Below are positions 1 through 7,900 of a stretch of DNA of 64,000 nucleotides, piece after piece. This DNA comes from Amycolatopsis regifaucium. Lineage in GTDB: Bacteria; Actinomycetota; Actinomycetes; Mycobacteriales; Pseudonocardiaceae. Under the pieces are notes generated by a model that was given only the letters and a program-made list of their open reading frames with translations, was not told where the DNA came from and made no database searches. The stretch lies in NCBI RefSeq assembly GCF_001613935.1, contig NZ_LQCI01000050.1, forward strand, positions 1-64,000. Direction: 5' to 3'. Every line of letters starts with the position of its first letter. Positions within the stretch are counted from its first letter, which is position 1. Made by a program: the position numbers and the translations under genes.

Positions 1-153
1 CTTTACACGGCCTCCAGGGGCCCGAAACAGGGGGGTACCTTAACAACATTTCCGCTGGTCAAGGGCCTAAACAAGCCCTACCCCAATGATCGGCCCAGCG
101 GCGGCCCGGTGCACACCCGGACAAGAACATTGCTCCGAGTACATTGCACCGTA

Positions 154-189
154 TTGATCTCGTAGATTGCTCCGATTAGCTTCGGTCCC
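154..189 (+). promoter_or_regulatory. Putative leaderless promoter of the first hydrolase gene
   Basis: TTGATC at 154-159 and TAGCTT at 177-182 are separated by 17 bases, matching a vegetative sigma-factor layout. Only 7 bases separate the -10-like box from the ATG at 190, so transcription would start at or next to the start codon. No Shine-Dalgarno sequence is present. Bases 1-150 hold no gene that I can support. Confidence 0.5.
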
Positions 190-987
190 ATGAGCACTGC
201 GGAACTCGACGGCATCTCCGTCGCCTACGACGATCTCGGCACCGGGTTGCCCCTCGTCCTCGTCCACGGTCACCCCTTCAACCGCACGATGTGGCGTCCG
301 CAGGCGGAACGCTTCGGTCGCGAGGGCTACCGCGTCGTCACGGCGGACCTTCGCGGGTACGGCGAGACCACGGTGGTCCCCGGCAAAACCGGCCTCGACG
401 TCTTCGCCGCCGACATCGCCCGGCTCGCCGATCACCTCGGCCTCGACCGGTTCGTACTGGGCGGCCTCTCCATGGGCGGGCAGATCGTCATGGAGTTCCA
501 GCGCACCTATCCCGACCGCGTCGCCGGTCTCCTGCTCGCCGACACCTCCCCTCAAGAAGAGACCGAGGAGGGCAAGCGCGTCCGCAACGCGATGGCCGAC
601 CGGGTCCTCGCCGAGGGCATCGGCCCGTACGCGGACGAGGTGCTGACGAAGATGGTCTCGCCGACGAACGTCCGTACCCAGCCCGACGTCGCGGCGCACG
701 TCCTCCGGATGATGCGGACGACTCCGAGGGAAGGAGCGGCGGCCGCTCTCCGGGGCCGGGCCGAACGGCCCGACTACCGGGAGACCCTCGCGAAGGTCAC
801 CGTGCCGAGCCTGATCGTCGTCGGCACCGAGGACGAGTACACGCCCGTCTCGGACGCCGAGTTGATGCACGAACTCATCCCCGGCTCCACCCTGGCGGTG
901 ATCGAGGGGGCGGCCCACATGCCTAATCTGGAGCGCGAGGCCGAGTTCAACGCCGTGTTCGCACGGTTCTTGAAAGAGATTGGGTGA
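190..987 (+). CDS. Alpha/beta hydrolase
   Basis: This 265-residue protein is a soluble single-domain alpha/beta hydrolase. The oxyanion region HGHPF is at about residues 26-30 and the nucleophile elbow GLSMGG places Ser94 as the likely nucleophile. An acidic residue in VGTEDEYTP and His243 in GAAHMPN complete a plausible triad. The family includes esterases, peroxidase-like hydrolases and lactonases, so the substrate is unknown. Its TGA overlaps the region in which the next gene could start by GTG (984), but the ATG at 996 is preferred for that gene. The two genes are probably cotranscribed. The start is set by the leaderless promoter described at 154-189. Confidence 0.85.
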   Translation: MSTAELDGISVAYDDLGTGLPLVLVHGHPFNRTMWRPQAERFGREGYRVVTADLRGYGETTVVPGKTGLDVFAADIARLADHLGLDRFVLGGLSMGGQIVMEFQRTYPDRVAGLLLADTSPQEETEEGKRVRNAMADRVLAEGIGPYADEVLTKMVSPTNVRTQPDVAAHVLRMMRTTPREGAAAALRGRAERPDYRETLAKVTVPSLIVVGTEDEYTPVSDAELMHELIPGSTLAVIEGAAHMPNLEREAEFNAVFARFLKEIG

Positions 988-995
988 TCTTTTCC

Positions 996-1754
996 ATGTC
1001 CCACAAGACCGTCTTCGTGACCGGCGCCAGCGCGGGGTTCGGCGTCGAGATCGTCCGCCGGTTCGCCGCGGACGGTGCCAAGGTCGTCGCGGCCGCGCGT
1101 AGCAAGGACCGGCTGGCCAAGCTGGCCGACGAGCTGGGCGAGAACGTGCTGCCCTTCGAGCTGGACGTCCGTGACGCCGACGCGGTGGCCGCCCTGCCCG
1201 GCACGCTCCCGGCCGAGTTCGCCGACGTCGACCTGCTGGTCAACAACGCCGGCCTCGCCAAGGGGCTCGAGCCCGCCCACCGGGCGAAGCTCGACGACTG
1301 GGACCAGATGATCGACACGAACATCACCGGGCTGGTGCACCTCACCCGGGCGCTGCTGCCCGGAATGGTGGAGCGCGGCCGCGGGCACGTGATCAACATC
1401 GGTTCGATCGCGGGCACCTACCCCTACCCCGGTGGCAACACCTACGGCGCGACCAAGGCGTTCGTGCACCAGTTCAGCCTTAACCTGCGCGCGGACCTGC
1501 ACGGCACCGGTGTCCGGGTGACCAACGTCGAGCCCGGCATGGTCGGGGGCACGGAGTTCTCCGTCGTCCGGTTCGAGGGCGATCAGAGCAAGGCCGACAA
1601 CGTCTACAAGGGCACGACGCCGCTGACGGCCGCCGACGTGGCCGAGTCCGTCTTCTGGGCGGCTTCGCAGCCCGAGCACGTGAACATCAACGTCATCGAG
1701 CTGATGCCGGTGGTGCAGAGCTTCTCCGCGCTGCAGATCCACCGAGAGAAGTAA
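996..1754 (+). CDS. YdfG-like NADP-dependent SDR oxidoreductase
   Basis: This is a 252-residue classical short-chain dehydrogenase. The cofactor motif TGASAGFG is at residues 9-16, NNAG follows in strand 4, and the active-site Tyr150-Lys154 lies in TYGATK. The tail, ending IELMPVVQSFSALQIHR, resembles E. coli YdfG-type 3-hydroxy acid (L-allo-threonine/serine) dehydrogenases, so that activity is the best guess. ATG 996 was chosen because the family begins a few residues before the first strand; an in-frame GTG at 984 would overlap the upstream stop. The antisense transposase reading frame runs 62 bases into this gene, but the SDR C-terminus looks complete and native. Confidence 0.85.
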   Translation: MSHKTVFVTGASAGFGVEIVRRFAADGAKVVAAARSKDRLAKLADELGENVLPFELDVRDADAVAALPGTLPAEFADVDLLVNNAGLAKGLEPAHRAKLDDWDQMIDTNITGLVHLTRALLPGMVERGRGHVINIGSIAGTYPYPGGNTYGATKAFVHQFSLNLRADLHGTGVRVTNVEPGMVGGTEFSVVRFEGDQSKADNVYKGTTPLTAADVAESVFWAASQPEHVNINVIELMPVVQSFSALQIHREK

Positions 1755-3300
1755 GCCCGAAGAGGTCGAAGAGCGCCTGCTGCTCCGGGCTCCGCTCGGT
1801 CAGCAGGCGCCGGGTCCGCGGGCGGCCGCCGGTCGACGGGTAACGCAGCACCGTCTCGCCGATCCCGGCCAGGTTGTCCATCAATTCGCGGACCGAGAGG
1901 TTCATCCCGGCACGGTCGGCCTCGCGCCGCATGAGGTGCGTGACCGTCGAGGCGAGCACCGTGACCAGGGTGTGCACGGCGATCCGGTGCGGGGTCCAGT
2001 CCCAGCGCGGGGACGGCCCGGCGACGGCGGTGCCGGTCAGCCAGCGGAACGTCGAGTCGAGGTGGGTCCGCGCCCGGTAGGCGGTGACGACCTCCGCGAC
2101 CGGCCAGTCGTGGTCGGTGACCAGCACCTGTTTGCCGAAGAACTCCTCGCGCAGCCGGGAGACGGCGGCGTCGTCGACCTTCCAGGTCAGCCGGATCTCC
2201 CCCGGCCTGGTCCCGGTCAGCGAAGGCGAGAGCACCCGCTCGACCCGGCGGCCACGCGTGATGCGCGCGATCTCGGCGTTCACCTGTCCCCGGTCACCCC
2301 GGTAGGTACCGGTGGCCAGCGCGGCGTCGAGGCCGGCGAGCTCGCGGGTAGCGGTGCCCAGTTCGTCGCCGAACGCGCGGGCCTGCGCGTTGTGCAGGGT
2401 CTCCGAATGGGTCAGGATCACGCGCCGCCGCACGCCGGCGACCATCGTCCTGGTGTCGAGGGCGGTCAGCCCGGCGAAACGCTCCGGGTCGACGGGTTTG
2501 CGCGCGGACGACGGTTTCGCCAGCAGGTCCGGATGGTCCGACAAGGGCAGGGCGCCGACGAAGTGCCGGCCGAGATCCACCTGGGCGGCCTGCCCGGCGG
2601 TGAAGACCAGCGTGACGTCGCCGTCGGTATGCCGTCCGCGAAGGTCTTCGGCCAGCGCGGCGAACGGTGGCGCCCCCTCTCGCGGGTACACGTGCGACGC
2701 CAGCGGGATCGCGCCGTCCTTGGTCACCACCAGTCCGAGTCCGGCGAGTTCGCAGCGGCACGGGTCGGCCGTGGTGAAGGTGGCGAACTGCGGCACGTCG
2801 ACGGCGAGCGCGGCGTTCCCCGTGCCCAGCCAACCGAGTACGGCGTCGGCGATCGTGGTCTCGATCCGCGCGATGCGTTCCGGGGTGAGCCGGTGCAGTG
2901 CCCGCCAGTGGTTGGCCAGGTCGGCCTGGACGAATTCCCGCGCGACACCGTCCTCCCACCAGGTGGCGAGCTCCGTTTCCGGCGCGGTCGCCCGGTGCAG
3001 GACGGCGAGGGCGAGATGCGTCCCCAGGGTGGTCGCGGCGCGTTGGGCGCCGACGGCGTCGTCCACTCGCCGGACGAAGTCGAGCCGGTTCAGCGTCGCC
3101 CAGACCGCCGCGACGTCTCCGAAGGTGCGATGCCGCGCTTCGCCGGGCGCGGAGATCTCGCCCTCCATCGCGCGCCCGATCTCCTCGGCCGTGCCGAGGT
3201 AGCGCTGGGACACCACGCGGGGCACTCCGTCGACCCGCGCGGAGGTGACGAGGTAGTAGTACGTCCGCCCGCCGACCTTCTTGCCGATCACCGAAGCCAC
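1693..3300 (-). pseudogene. Degenerate IS1634-family transposase
   Basis: A 535-residue frame read from GTG 3300 begins ASVIGKKVGG, the characteristic N-terminus of actinobacterial IS1634-type DDE transposases, and conserved blocks such as HFVGALPLSDHPDLL follow. Key catalytic positions look altered from what I remember of the family. The block that normally reads VFD-A-GQ is VFTAGQ, and the usual E before FR in the third motif is D (LDSTFR). The natural C-terminus appears to stop at LFDLFGL (about 1755). The last 20 or so residues are antisense of the neighbouring SDR, as if the 3' end of the element was lost exactly at the SDR stop codon. I could not find terminal inverted repeats. It is probably an inactive relic, although the frame has no stops. 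Confidence 0.7.
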
Positions 3301-3442
3301 CTTTAGGTAATACACGCCGACCCACTGATGGGCAACCAAGATCCGCCCCTGACCTGCGTGAACAGTGAGCACACCCAGGTGAGCGAGGTGGTGGCCGGAT
3401 GCACACTGGCAGCTGGAGCGAGTCCGGCCATAGCGTGCGGGA

Positions 3443-6040
3443 ATGGCATCCGACGCTGACGTGACCGCCCCCACCACCTCGGCGATGCGCCGGGCACTCG
3501 CCAGGGCGCGCGACGGGAAGACCCTCGACCTCACCGAGGCCTCGATCCTGCTCCAGGCGCGCGGCGACGACCTCAAGACACTGTCCGACCACGCTTCCCG
3601 GGTCCGTGACGCCGGCCTTGTCGCGGCGGGCCGTCCCGGCGTGGTCACCTACAGCCGCTCGGTCTTCATCCCGCTGACCCGCCTGTGCCGGGATCGGTGC
3701 GGCTACTGCACCTTCGCGACCGTCCCCGGCCGGGTCGAGTCGCCGTTCCTCTCCCCCGACGAGGTCCTCGACATCGCCCGCAAGGGTGCCGCGATGGGCG
3801 TCAAGGAGGCGCTGTTCACCCTCGGCGATCGTCCCGAAGACCGCTGGAAGGCGGCGAAGGACTGGCTCGACGCGCACGGGTACGACGACACGCTCTCCTA
3901 CGTCCGCGCGATGGCGATCCGGGTGCTGGAGGAGACCGGCGTCCTGCCGCACCTCAACCCCGGCGTGTTGACCTGGCAGGACTTCCAGCGGCTGAAGCCG
4001 GTTTCGGCGTCGATGGGCATGATGCTGGAGACGACCGCGAAGCGGCTCTACACCGAGAAGGGCGGCCCTCACTACGGCTCGCCCGACAAGGACCCCGACG
4101 TCCGCCTGCGCGTGCTGGAGGACGCCGGCCGCAGTTCGGTCCCGTTCACCACCGGCATCCTGATCGGCATCGGCGAGAATTTCGAGGAACGGGCCGACTC
4201 GCTGTTCGCGATCCGCAAGGTCGCCAAGACCTACGGCGGCATCCAGGAAGTGATCGTCCAGAACTTCCGCGCGAAGCCGGACACGAAGATGCGCGCGACC
4301 CCGGACGCCGATCTCGAAGAACTCGCCGCGACCATCGCCGTCGCGCGGCTCGTGCTCGGGCCGAAGATGCGCATCCAGGCGCCGCCGAACCTGATCGGCC
4401 AGCAGTACGAACTGATGCTGAACGCGGGCATCGACGACTGGGGCGGTGTCTCGCCGCTGACGCCTGACCACGTGAACCCCGAGCGCGCGTGGCCGCAAAT
4501 CGACGAACTCAAGCGCCGCACCGAAGCGCTCGGCTTCACCGTGCGCGAGCGGCTGCCGATCTACCCGGAGTACGTCAAGACCGGTGAGCCGTGGCTGGAC
4601 CCGCGGATGAACGCGCATCTCGCGCCGCTCACCGACGCCGAGACCGGGCTGGCGATCGAGGAAGCGATCCCGGTCGGCATCCCGTGGCAGGAGCCGGACG
4701 GGGGCTGGAAGGAGGCCGGGCGGACCGATCTGCACGTCGAGGTCGACACCATCGGCCGCACCGAAGACCGGCGCAGCGACTTCGATTCCGTCTACGGCGA
4801 CTGGGCGGAGATCAAGGGCAACATCAAGACCGCGCCGCAGCGATTCGACCTCGACATCCGGGATGCCTTGCGCAGCGCGGAAAAGAACCCGGCCGGGCTT
4901 TCCGACGACGAGGCGCTGGCGCTGCTGCACGCCGACGGGGCGGAGCTCGACGCGTTCACCCGGATCGCCGACGACCTGCGCCGTGAGGTCAACGGCGACG
5001 ACGTCACCTTCGTGGTCACGCGGAACATCAACTTCACCAACGTCTGTTACACCGGCTGCCGGTTCTGCGCGTTCGCCCAGCGGCGCACCGACGCCGACGC
5101 GTACACGCTTTCGCTGGAGCAGGTCGGCGACCGGGTCGACGAGGCGTGGGCCGCGGGCGCGACCGAGATCTGCATGCAGGGCGGCATCCACCCGGATCTG
5201 CCCGGCACCGCCTACTTCGACCTCGCGGCCGAGGTGAAACGCCGCCGGCCGGACATCCACCTGCACTCGTACTCCCCGATGGAGGTCGTGAACGGCGCCT
5301 CGCGGACGAATCTCTCGATCGAGGACTGGCTGGCGCGGGCCAAGGAGTCCGGTGTCGACTCGCTGCCGGGCACGGCGGCGGAAATCCTCGACGACGACGT
5401 CCGCTGGGTGCTGACGAAGGGCAAGCTGCCGACGTCGGAGTGGATCAACGTCGTCACCACCGCGCACAAACTCGGCATCACGACGACGTCGACGATGATG
5501 TACGGCCACGTCGACACCCCGGCGCATTGGGTCGGGCATCTGAAGTTGCTGGCCAAGCTGCAGCGGGAAGGCCTGGAACGCAACGGGCGGCGCGGGTTCA
5601 GCGAATTCGTGTTGCTGCCGTTCATCCACCAGAGTTCGCCGATCTATCTCGCCGGGCTCGCCAGGGCCGGGACGACGCTGCGGGAGAACCGCGCGGTGCA
5701 CGCGCTGGCCAGGCTGCTGTTGCACGGGATGATCGACAACATCCAGAGTTCCTGGGTGAAACTCGGTGAGGAAGGCAGCCGCGCGGTGCTCCAGGGCGGG
5801 GTCAACGACATCGGCGGGACGCTGATGGAGGAGACGATCAGCCGGATGGCGGGTGCGGCCAACGGGTCGTACAAGACGATCAGCGACATGCGGGCGATGG
5901 TCGAACCGCTCGGCCGTCCGCTGCGGCAGCGGACCACCGAATACGGGACGCCGACGGCGGAGCGGATCGCCGCGGCCGAGGCGTCCGACGGGGTCGCGAC
6001 CGCGGTCCGGCGGCCGCTGCTGCCGCTTGTCACCAGCTGA
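3443..6040 (+). CDS. fbiC: FO synthase (fused CofG-CofH)
   Basis: This 865-residue enzyme makes the deazaflavin FO, the chromophore of coenzyme F420, from tyrosine and the flavin-pathway intermediate 5-amino-6-ribitylaminouracil. Two radical SAM halves are visible. The first has CRDRCGYC with Cys82, Cys86 and Cys89 (CofG-like); the second has CYTGCRFC with Cys535, Cys539 and Cys542 (CofH-like). Both CxxxCxxC sets are intact and the length is normal for actinobacterial FbiC. The ATG at 3443 lies 6 bases after TAGCGT, with no Shine-Dalgarno, so a leaderless mRNA is likely. A strong hairpin follows at 6050-6098. A Ddn-like F420-type reductase domain occurs elsewhere in this window (29407). Confidence 0.97.
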   Translation: MASDADVTAPTTSAMRRALARARDGKTLDLTEASILLQARGDDLKTLSDHASRVRDAGLVAAGRPGVVTYSRSVFIPLTRLCRDRCGYCTFATVPGRVESPFLSPDEVLDIARKGAAMGVKEALFTLGDRPEDRWKAAKDWLDAHGYDDTLSYVRAMAIRVLEETGVLPHLNPGVLTWQDFQRLKPVSASMGMMLETTAKRLYTEKGGPHYGSPDKDPDVRLRVLEDAGRSSVPFTTGILIGIGENFEERADSLFAIRKVAKTYGGIQEVIVQNFRAKPDTKMRATPDADLEELAATIAVARLVLGPKMRIQAPPNLIGQQYELMLNAGIDDWGGVSPLTPDHVNPERAWPQIDELKRRTEALGFTVRERLPIYPEYVKTGEPWLDPRMNAHLAPLTDAETGLAIEEAIPVGIPWQEPDGGWKEAGRTDLHVEVDTIGRTEDRRSDFDSVYGDWAEIKGNIKTAPQRFDLDIRDALRSAEKNPAGLSDDEALALLHADGAELDAFTRIADDLRREVNGDDVTFVVTRNINFTNVCYTGCRFCAFAQRRTDADAYTLSLEQVGDRVDEAWAAGATEICMQGGIHPDLPGTAYFDLAAEVKRRRPDIHLHSYSPMEVVNGASRTNLSIEDWLARAKESGVDSLPGTAAEILDDDVRWVLTKGKLPTSEWINVVTTAHKLGITTTSTMMYGHVDTPAHWVGHLKLLAKLQREGLERNGRRGFSEFVLLPFIHQSSPIYLAGLARAGTTLRENRAVHALARLLLHGMIDNIQSSWVKLGEEGSRAVLQGGVNDIGGTLMEETISRMAGAANGSYKTISDMRAMVEPLGRPLRQRTTEYGTPTAERIAAAEASDGVATAVRRPLLPLVTS

Positions 6041-6049
6041 CGAAAAATC

Positions 6050-6098
6050 CGTGATCACCCCCTGACCCGGGCACAGCGCGGGTCAGGGGGTGATCACG
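6050..6098 (+). terminator. Hairpin after fbiC
   Basis: Two perfect 20-base arms (6050-6069 and 6079-6098) enclose a 9-base loop, 10 bases after the fbiC stop. Only TT follows the stem, so it is a strong hairpin without a real U-tract. It separates fbiC from the following three-gene operon. Confidence 0.75.
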
Positions 6099-6189
6099 TT
6101 CCGTGTGTCGCCGCTCACAAGGCGCGGGGGCTTCGGGCGTTTTCTGTGCTAAACCCGAGAATCACTTCCGGGCAGGCGAGAGGACGTCG

Positions 6190-7041
6190 ATGACCGCGAG
6201 CGCAGTCCAAGTGGCCGATACCGCCCGCTATCCGTTGTCCGAGCCCGGCAGCCCGGCCTGGCGCGAGATCGTTTCCCGGACCCGCGCCGAACTGCGGGAA
6301 ACGGGATGCAGTGTCCTGGCCGACTTCGTCCGCCCGGAGTTGCGCGACGTCCTTCGCCGCGAAGGCGCGGAGATCGCTCCGAAGGCGTACGCGAAGGTCG
6401 AACGCGTCAACGCCTACAACATCGCCGTCGACACTCCGCTCCCCGAAGGCCATCCCGGCCGCACGATCATGGAACGCGGCAACGCCTTCGTGGCACGCGA
6501 CCGGATCCCGCCGACCGCGATCATCCAGCAGCTGTACGCGAGCCGCGAGTTCCAGCGGTTCGTGGCCGACTGTTTCGAACTCCCCGTGCTCCACGAACTC
6601 GCCGATCCGTTGTCCGGCCTGGTGCTCAACGTGATCGAACCGGGCCGCTCGCATCCGTGGCACTTCGACACGAACGAGTTCACCGTCAGCATGCTCACCC
6701 AGGAGGCCGCTGACGGCGGTGTCTTCGAATACTGTCCGAACATCCGCTCGGAAAAGGCGGAGAACTTCGACGACGTCCGCGCCGTCCTGGCGGGCGAAGG
6801 CGATCACTTGATCCGGCGGCTCACGCTGCGTCCCGGTGATCTTCAGCTGTTTCGCGGACGCTTCGCCCTGCACCGCGTGAGTAGTGTTCTAGGAGCTACA
6901 GCACGCCATTCCGCGATCTTCGCCTACAGCGAGCGTCCTGGGGTCATCGGCAGTCCGGAGCGGACTAGACAGCTGTTCGGCCGGGTCCTGCCCGACCATG
7001 TCGCTTCAGCGGCCATCCGGGGCGATCAGCTGCTCGACTAA
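6190..7041 (+). CDS. 2OG-Fe(II) oxygenase, BesD/Hydrox-like, predicted hydroxylase
   Basis: This 283-residue protein matches the family often labelled HalD/BesD or ArpA. The iron ligands are His158 and Asp160 in WHFDTNEF and His228 in ALHRVSS, with Arg239 (TARHSAIF) as the probable 2-oxoglutarate anchor. True BesD-type halogenases have Gly in place of the Asp so that chloride can bind iron. Here Asp160 is present, so hydroxylation rather than chlorination is predicted. Known relatives act on free amino acids such as lysine or ornithine; the substrate here is not known. ATG 6190 is preceded by AGAGGA at a good distance. It is the first gene of an operon with a methyltransferase and a carnitine-type acyltransferase. 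Confidence 0.85.
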   Translation: MTASAVQVADTARYPLSEPGSPAWREIVSRTRAELRETGCSVLADFVRPELRDVLRREGAEIAPKAYAKVERVNAYNIAVDTPLPEGHPGRTIMERGNAFVARDRIPPTAIIQQLYASREFQRFVADCFELPVLHELADPLSGLVLNVIEPGRSHPWHFDTNEFTVSMLTQEAADGGVFEYCPNIRSEKAENFDDVRAVLAGEGDHLIRRLTLRPGDLQLFRGRFALHRVSSVLGATARHSAIFAYSERPGVIGSPERTRQLFGRVLPDHVASAAIRGDQLLD

Positions 7042-7057
7042 GTCAGGAGTCTGGCCC

Positions 7058-7900
7058 GTGCCTTTGGATTCGACCGGCAAGATCTCATTCGACCACATCT
7101 ACACCGAGCCCGACCCGCGTGCCTTCTTCGGCACTTTGCGCGGCCTGGACTACGACATCCCCCAGCAGGCCAAAGCCTATTTCGCGCAGCTGATCGACGA
7201 GTACCGCGCCGAAACCGACGTCACAGTGCCGACAGTCCTCGACCTCGGCTGTTCGTACGGCGTCAACGCGGCGCTGCACCGCTGCGACCTCTCGATGGAG
7301 CGGCTGTACGACCACTACGCGGACGGCGCGTCGCTGAGCAGGGACGAGTTGATCGCCCGGGACCGGCGGATGCTGAAGGGTGCCGACGACAAAGTCCGCT
7401 TCATCGGCCTGGACACCTCCGCACCGGCCCTTGACTACGCGCTCAAAGCGGGCTTCATCGACGACGCGATCCACGCGGATCTGGAGAGCGAAGAGCCGAC
7501 GGAAGAGCAGCGCGCGCTGCTGGCCGAGGTCGACATCGTCATCTCGACCGGCTGCATCGGCTACGTCACCGAAAAGACCCTGGTCCGGATCGCGCGGGAA
7601 AGCCGGCCGTGGATGGCGCATTTCGTGTTGCGGATGTTCTCCTACGAACCGGTCGCCGCGAGCCTCGCGGACCTGGCCTACGACACCGCCGGCACCGACG
7701 GCGTCTTCCAGCAGCGGAAATTCGCTTCGGAAGAAGAACGAACACAGATCCTGGACAACCTGTCCGTCGCGGGTGTCGACCCGTATGGGCTGGAGTCCGG
7801 CGGCCGGCTGTACGCGCGGCTGTACGTCTCCCGCCCGGACGGCGCGGCGGCCGACCTCGCCGCCACGCTGAACGCCCTTCCCCTTCGAGATCAAGGATGA
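7058..7900 (+). CDS. Class I SAM-dependent methyltransferase
   Basis: This 280-residue protein has a Rossmann methyltransferase core. Motif I is VLDLGCSYG (residues 60-68), an acidic strand-2 end is in FIGLDTSAPAL, and DIVISTGCIGYV is a motif IV-like strand. The N-terminal 50 residues (FDHIYTEPDPRAFF) form a family-specific cap that may bind the substrate. GTG 7058 was chosen because GGAG sits 8 bases upstream and the longer frame would run back into the preceding gene. The stop overlaps the next start (ATGA at 7897-7900), indicating translational coupling. N-methylation of the hydroxylated amino acid is a reasonable guess from context, but O- or C-methylation cannot be excluded. Confidence 0.8.
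   Translation: MPLDSTGKISFDHIYTEPDPRAFFGTLRGLDYDIPQQAKAYFAQLIDEYRAETDVTVPTVLDLGCSYGVNAALHRCDLSMERLYDHYADGASLSRDELIARDRRMLKGADDKVRFIGLDTSAPALDYALKAGFIDDAIHADLESEEPTEEQRALLAEVDIVISTGCIGYVTEKTLVRIARESRPWMAHFVLRMFSYEPVAASLADLAYDTAGTDGVFQQRKFASEEERTQILDNLSVAGVDPYGLESGGRLYARLYVSRPDGAAADLAATLNALPLRDQG

Noticed and set aside
1..150. Possible end of a gene at the left edge
   Set aside because: No frame with recognisable protein features or a stop-to-motif relation is visible.
1936..3306. A 456-codon plus-strand frame opposite the transposase
   Set aside because: No recognised family, low-complexity composition, and opposite strand holds clear IS1634 similarity.
2294..6058. A 1254-codon frame on the minus strand across fbiC
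   Set aside because: It is antisense to the unmistakable FO synthase and rich in Arg, Gly and Val; such long frames come from GC-rich codon third positions.
6190..7041. Annotation as BesD-type halogenase
   Set aside because: The Asp iron ligand that halogenases lack is present.
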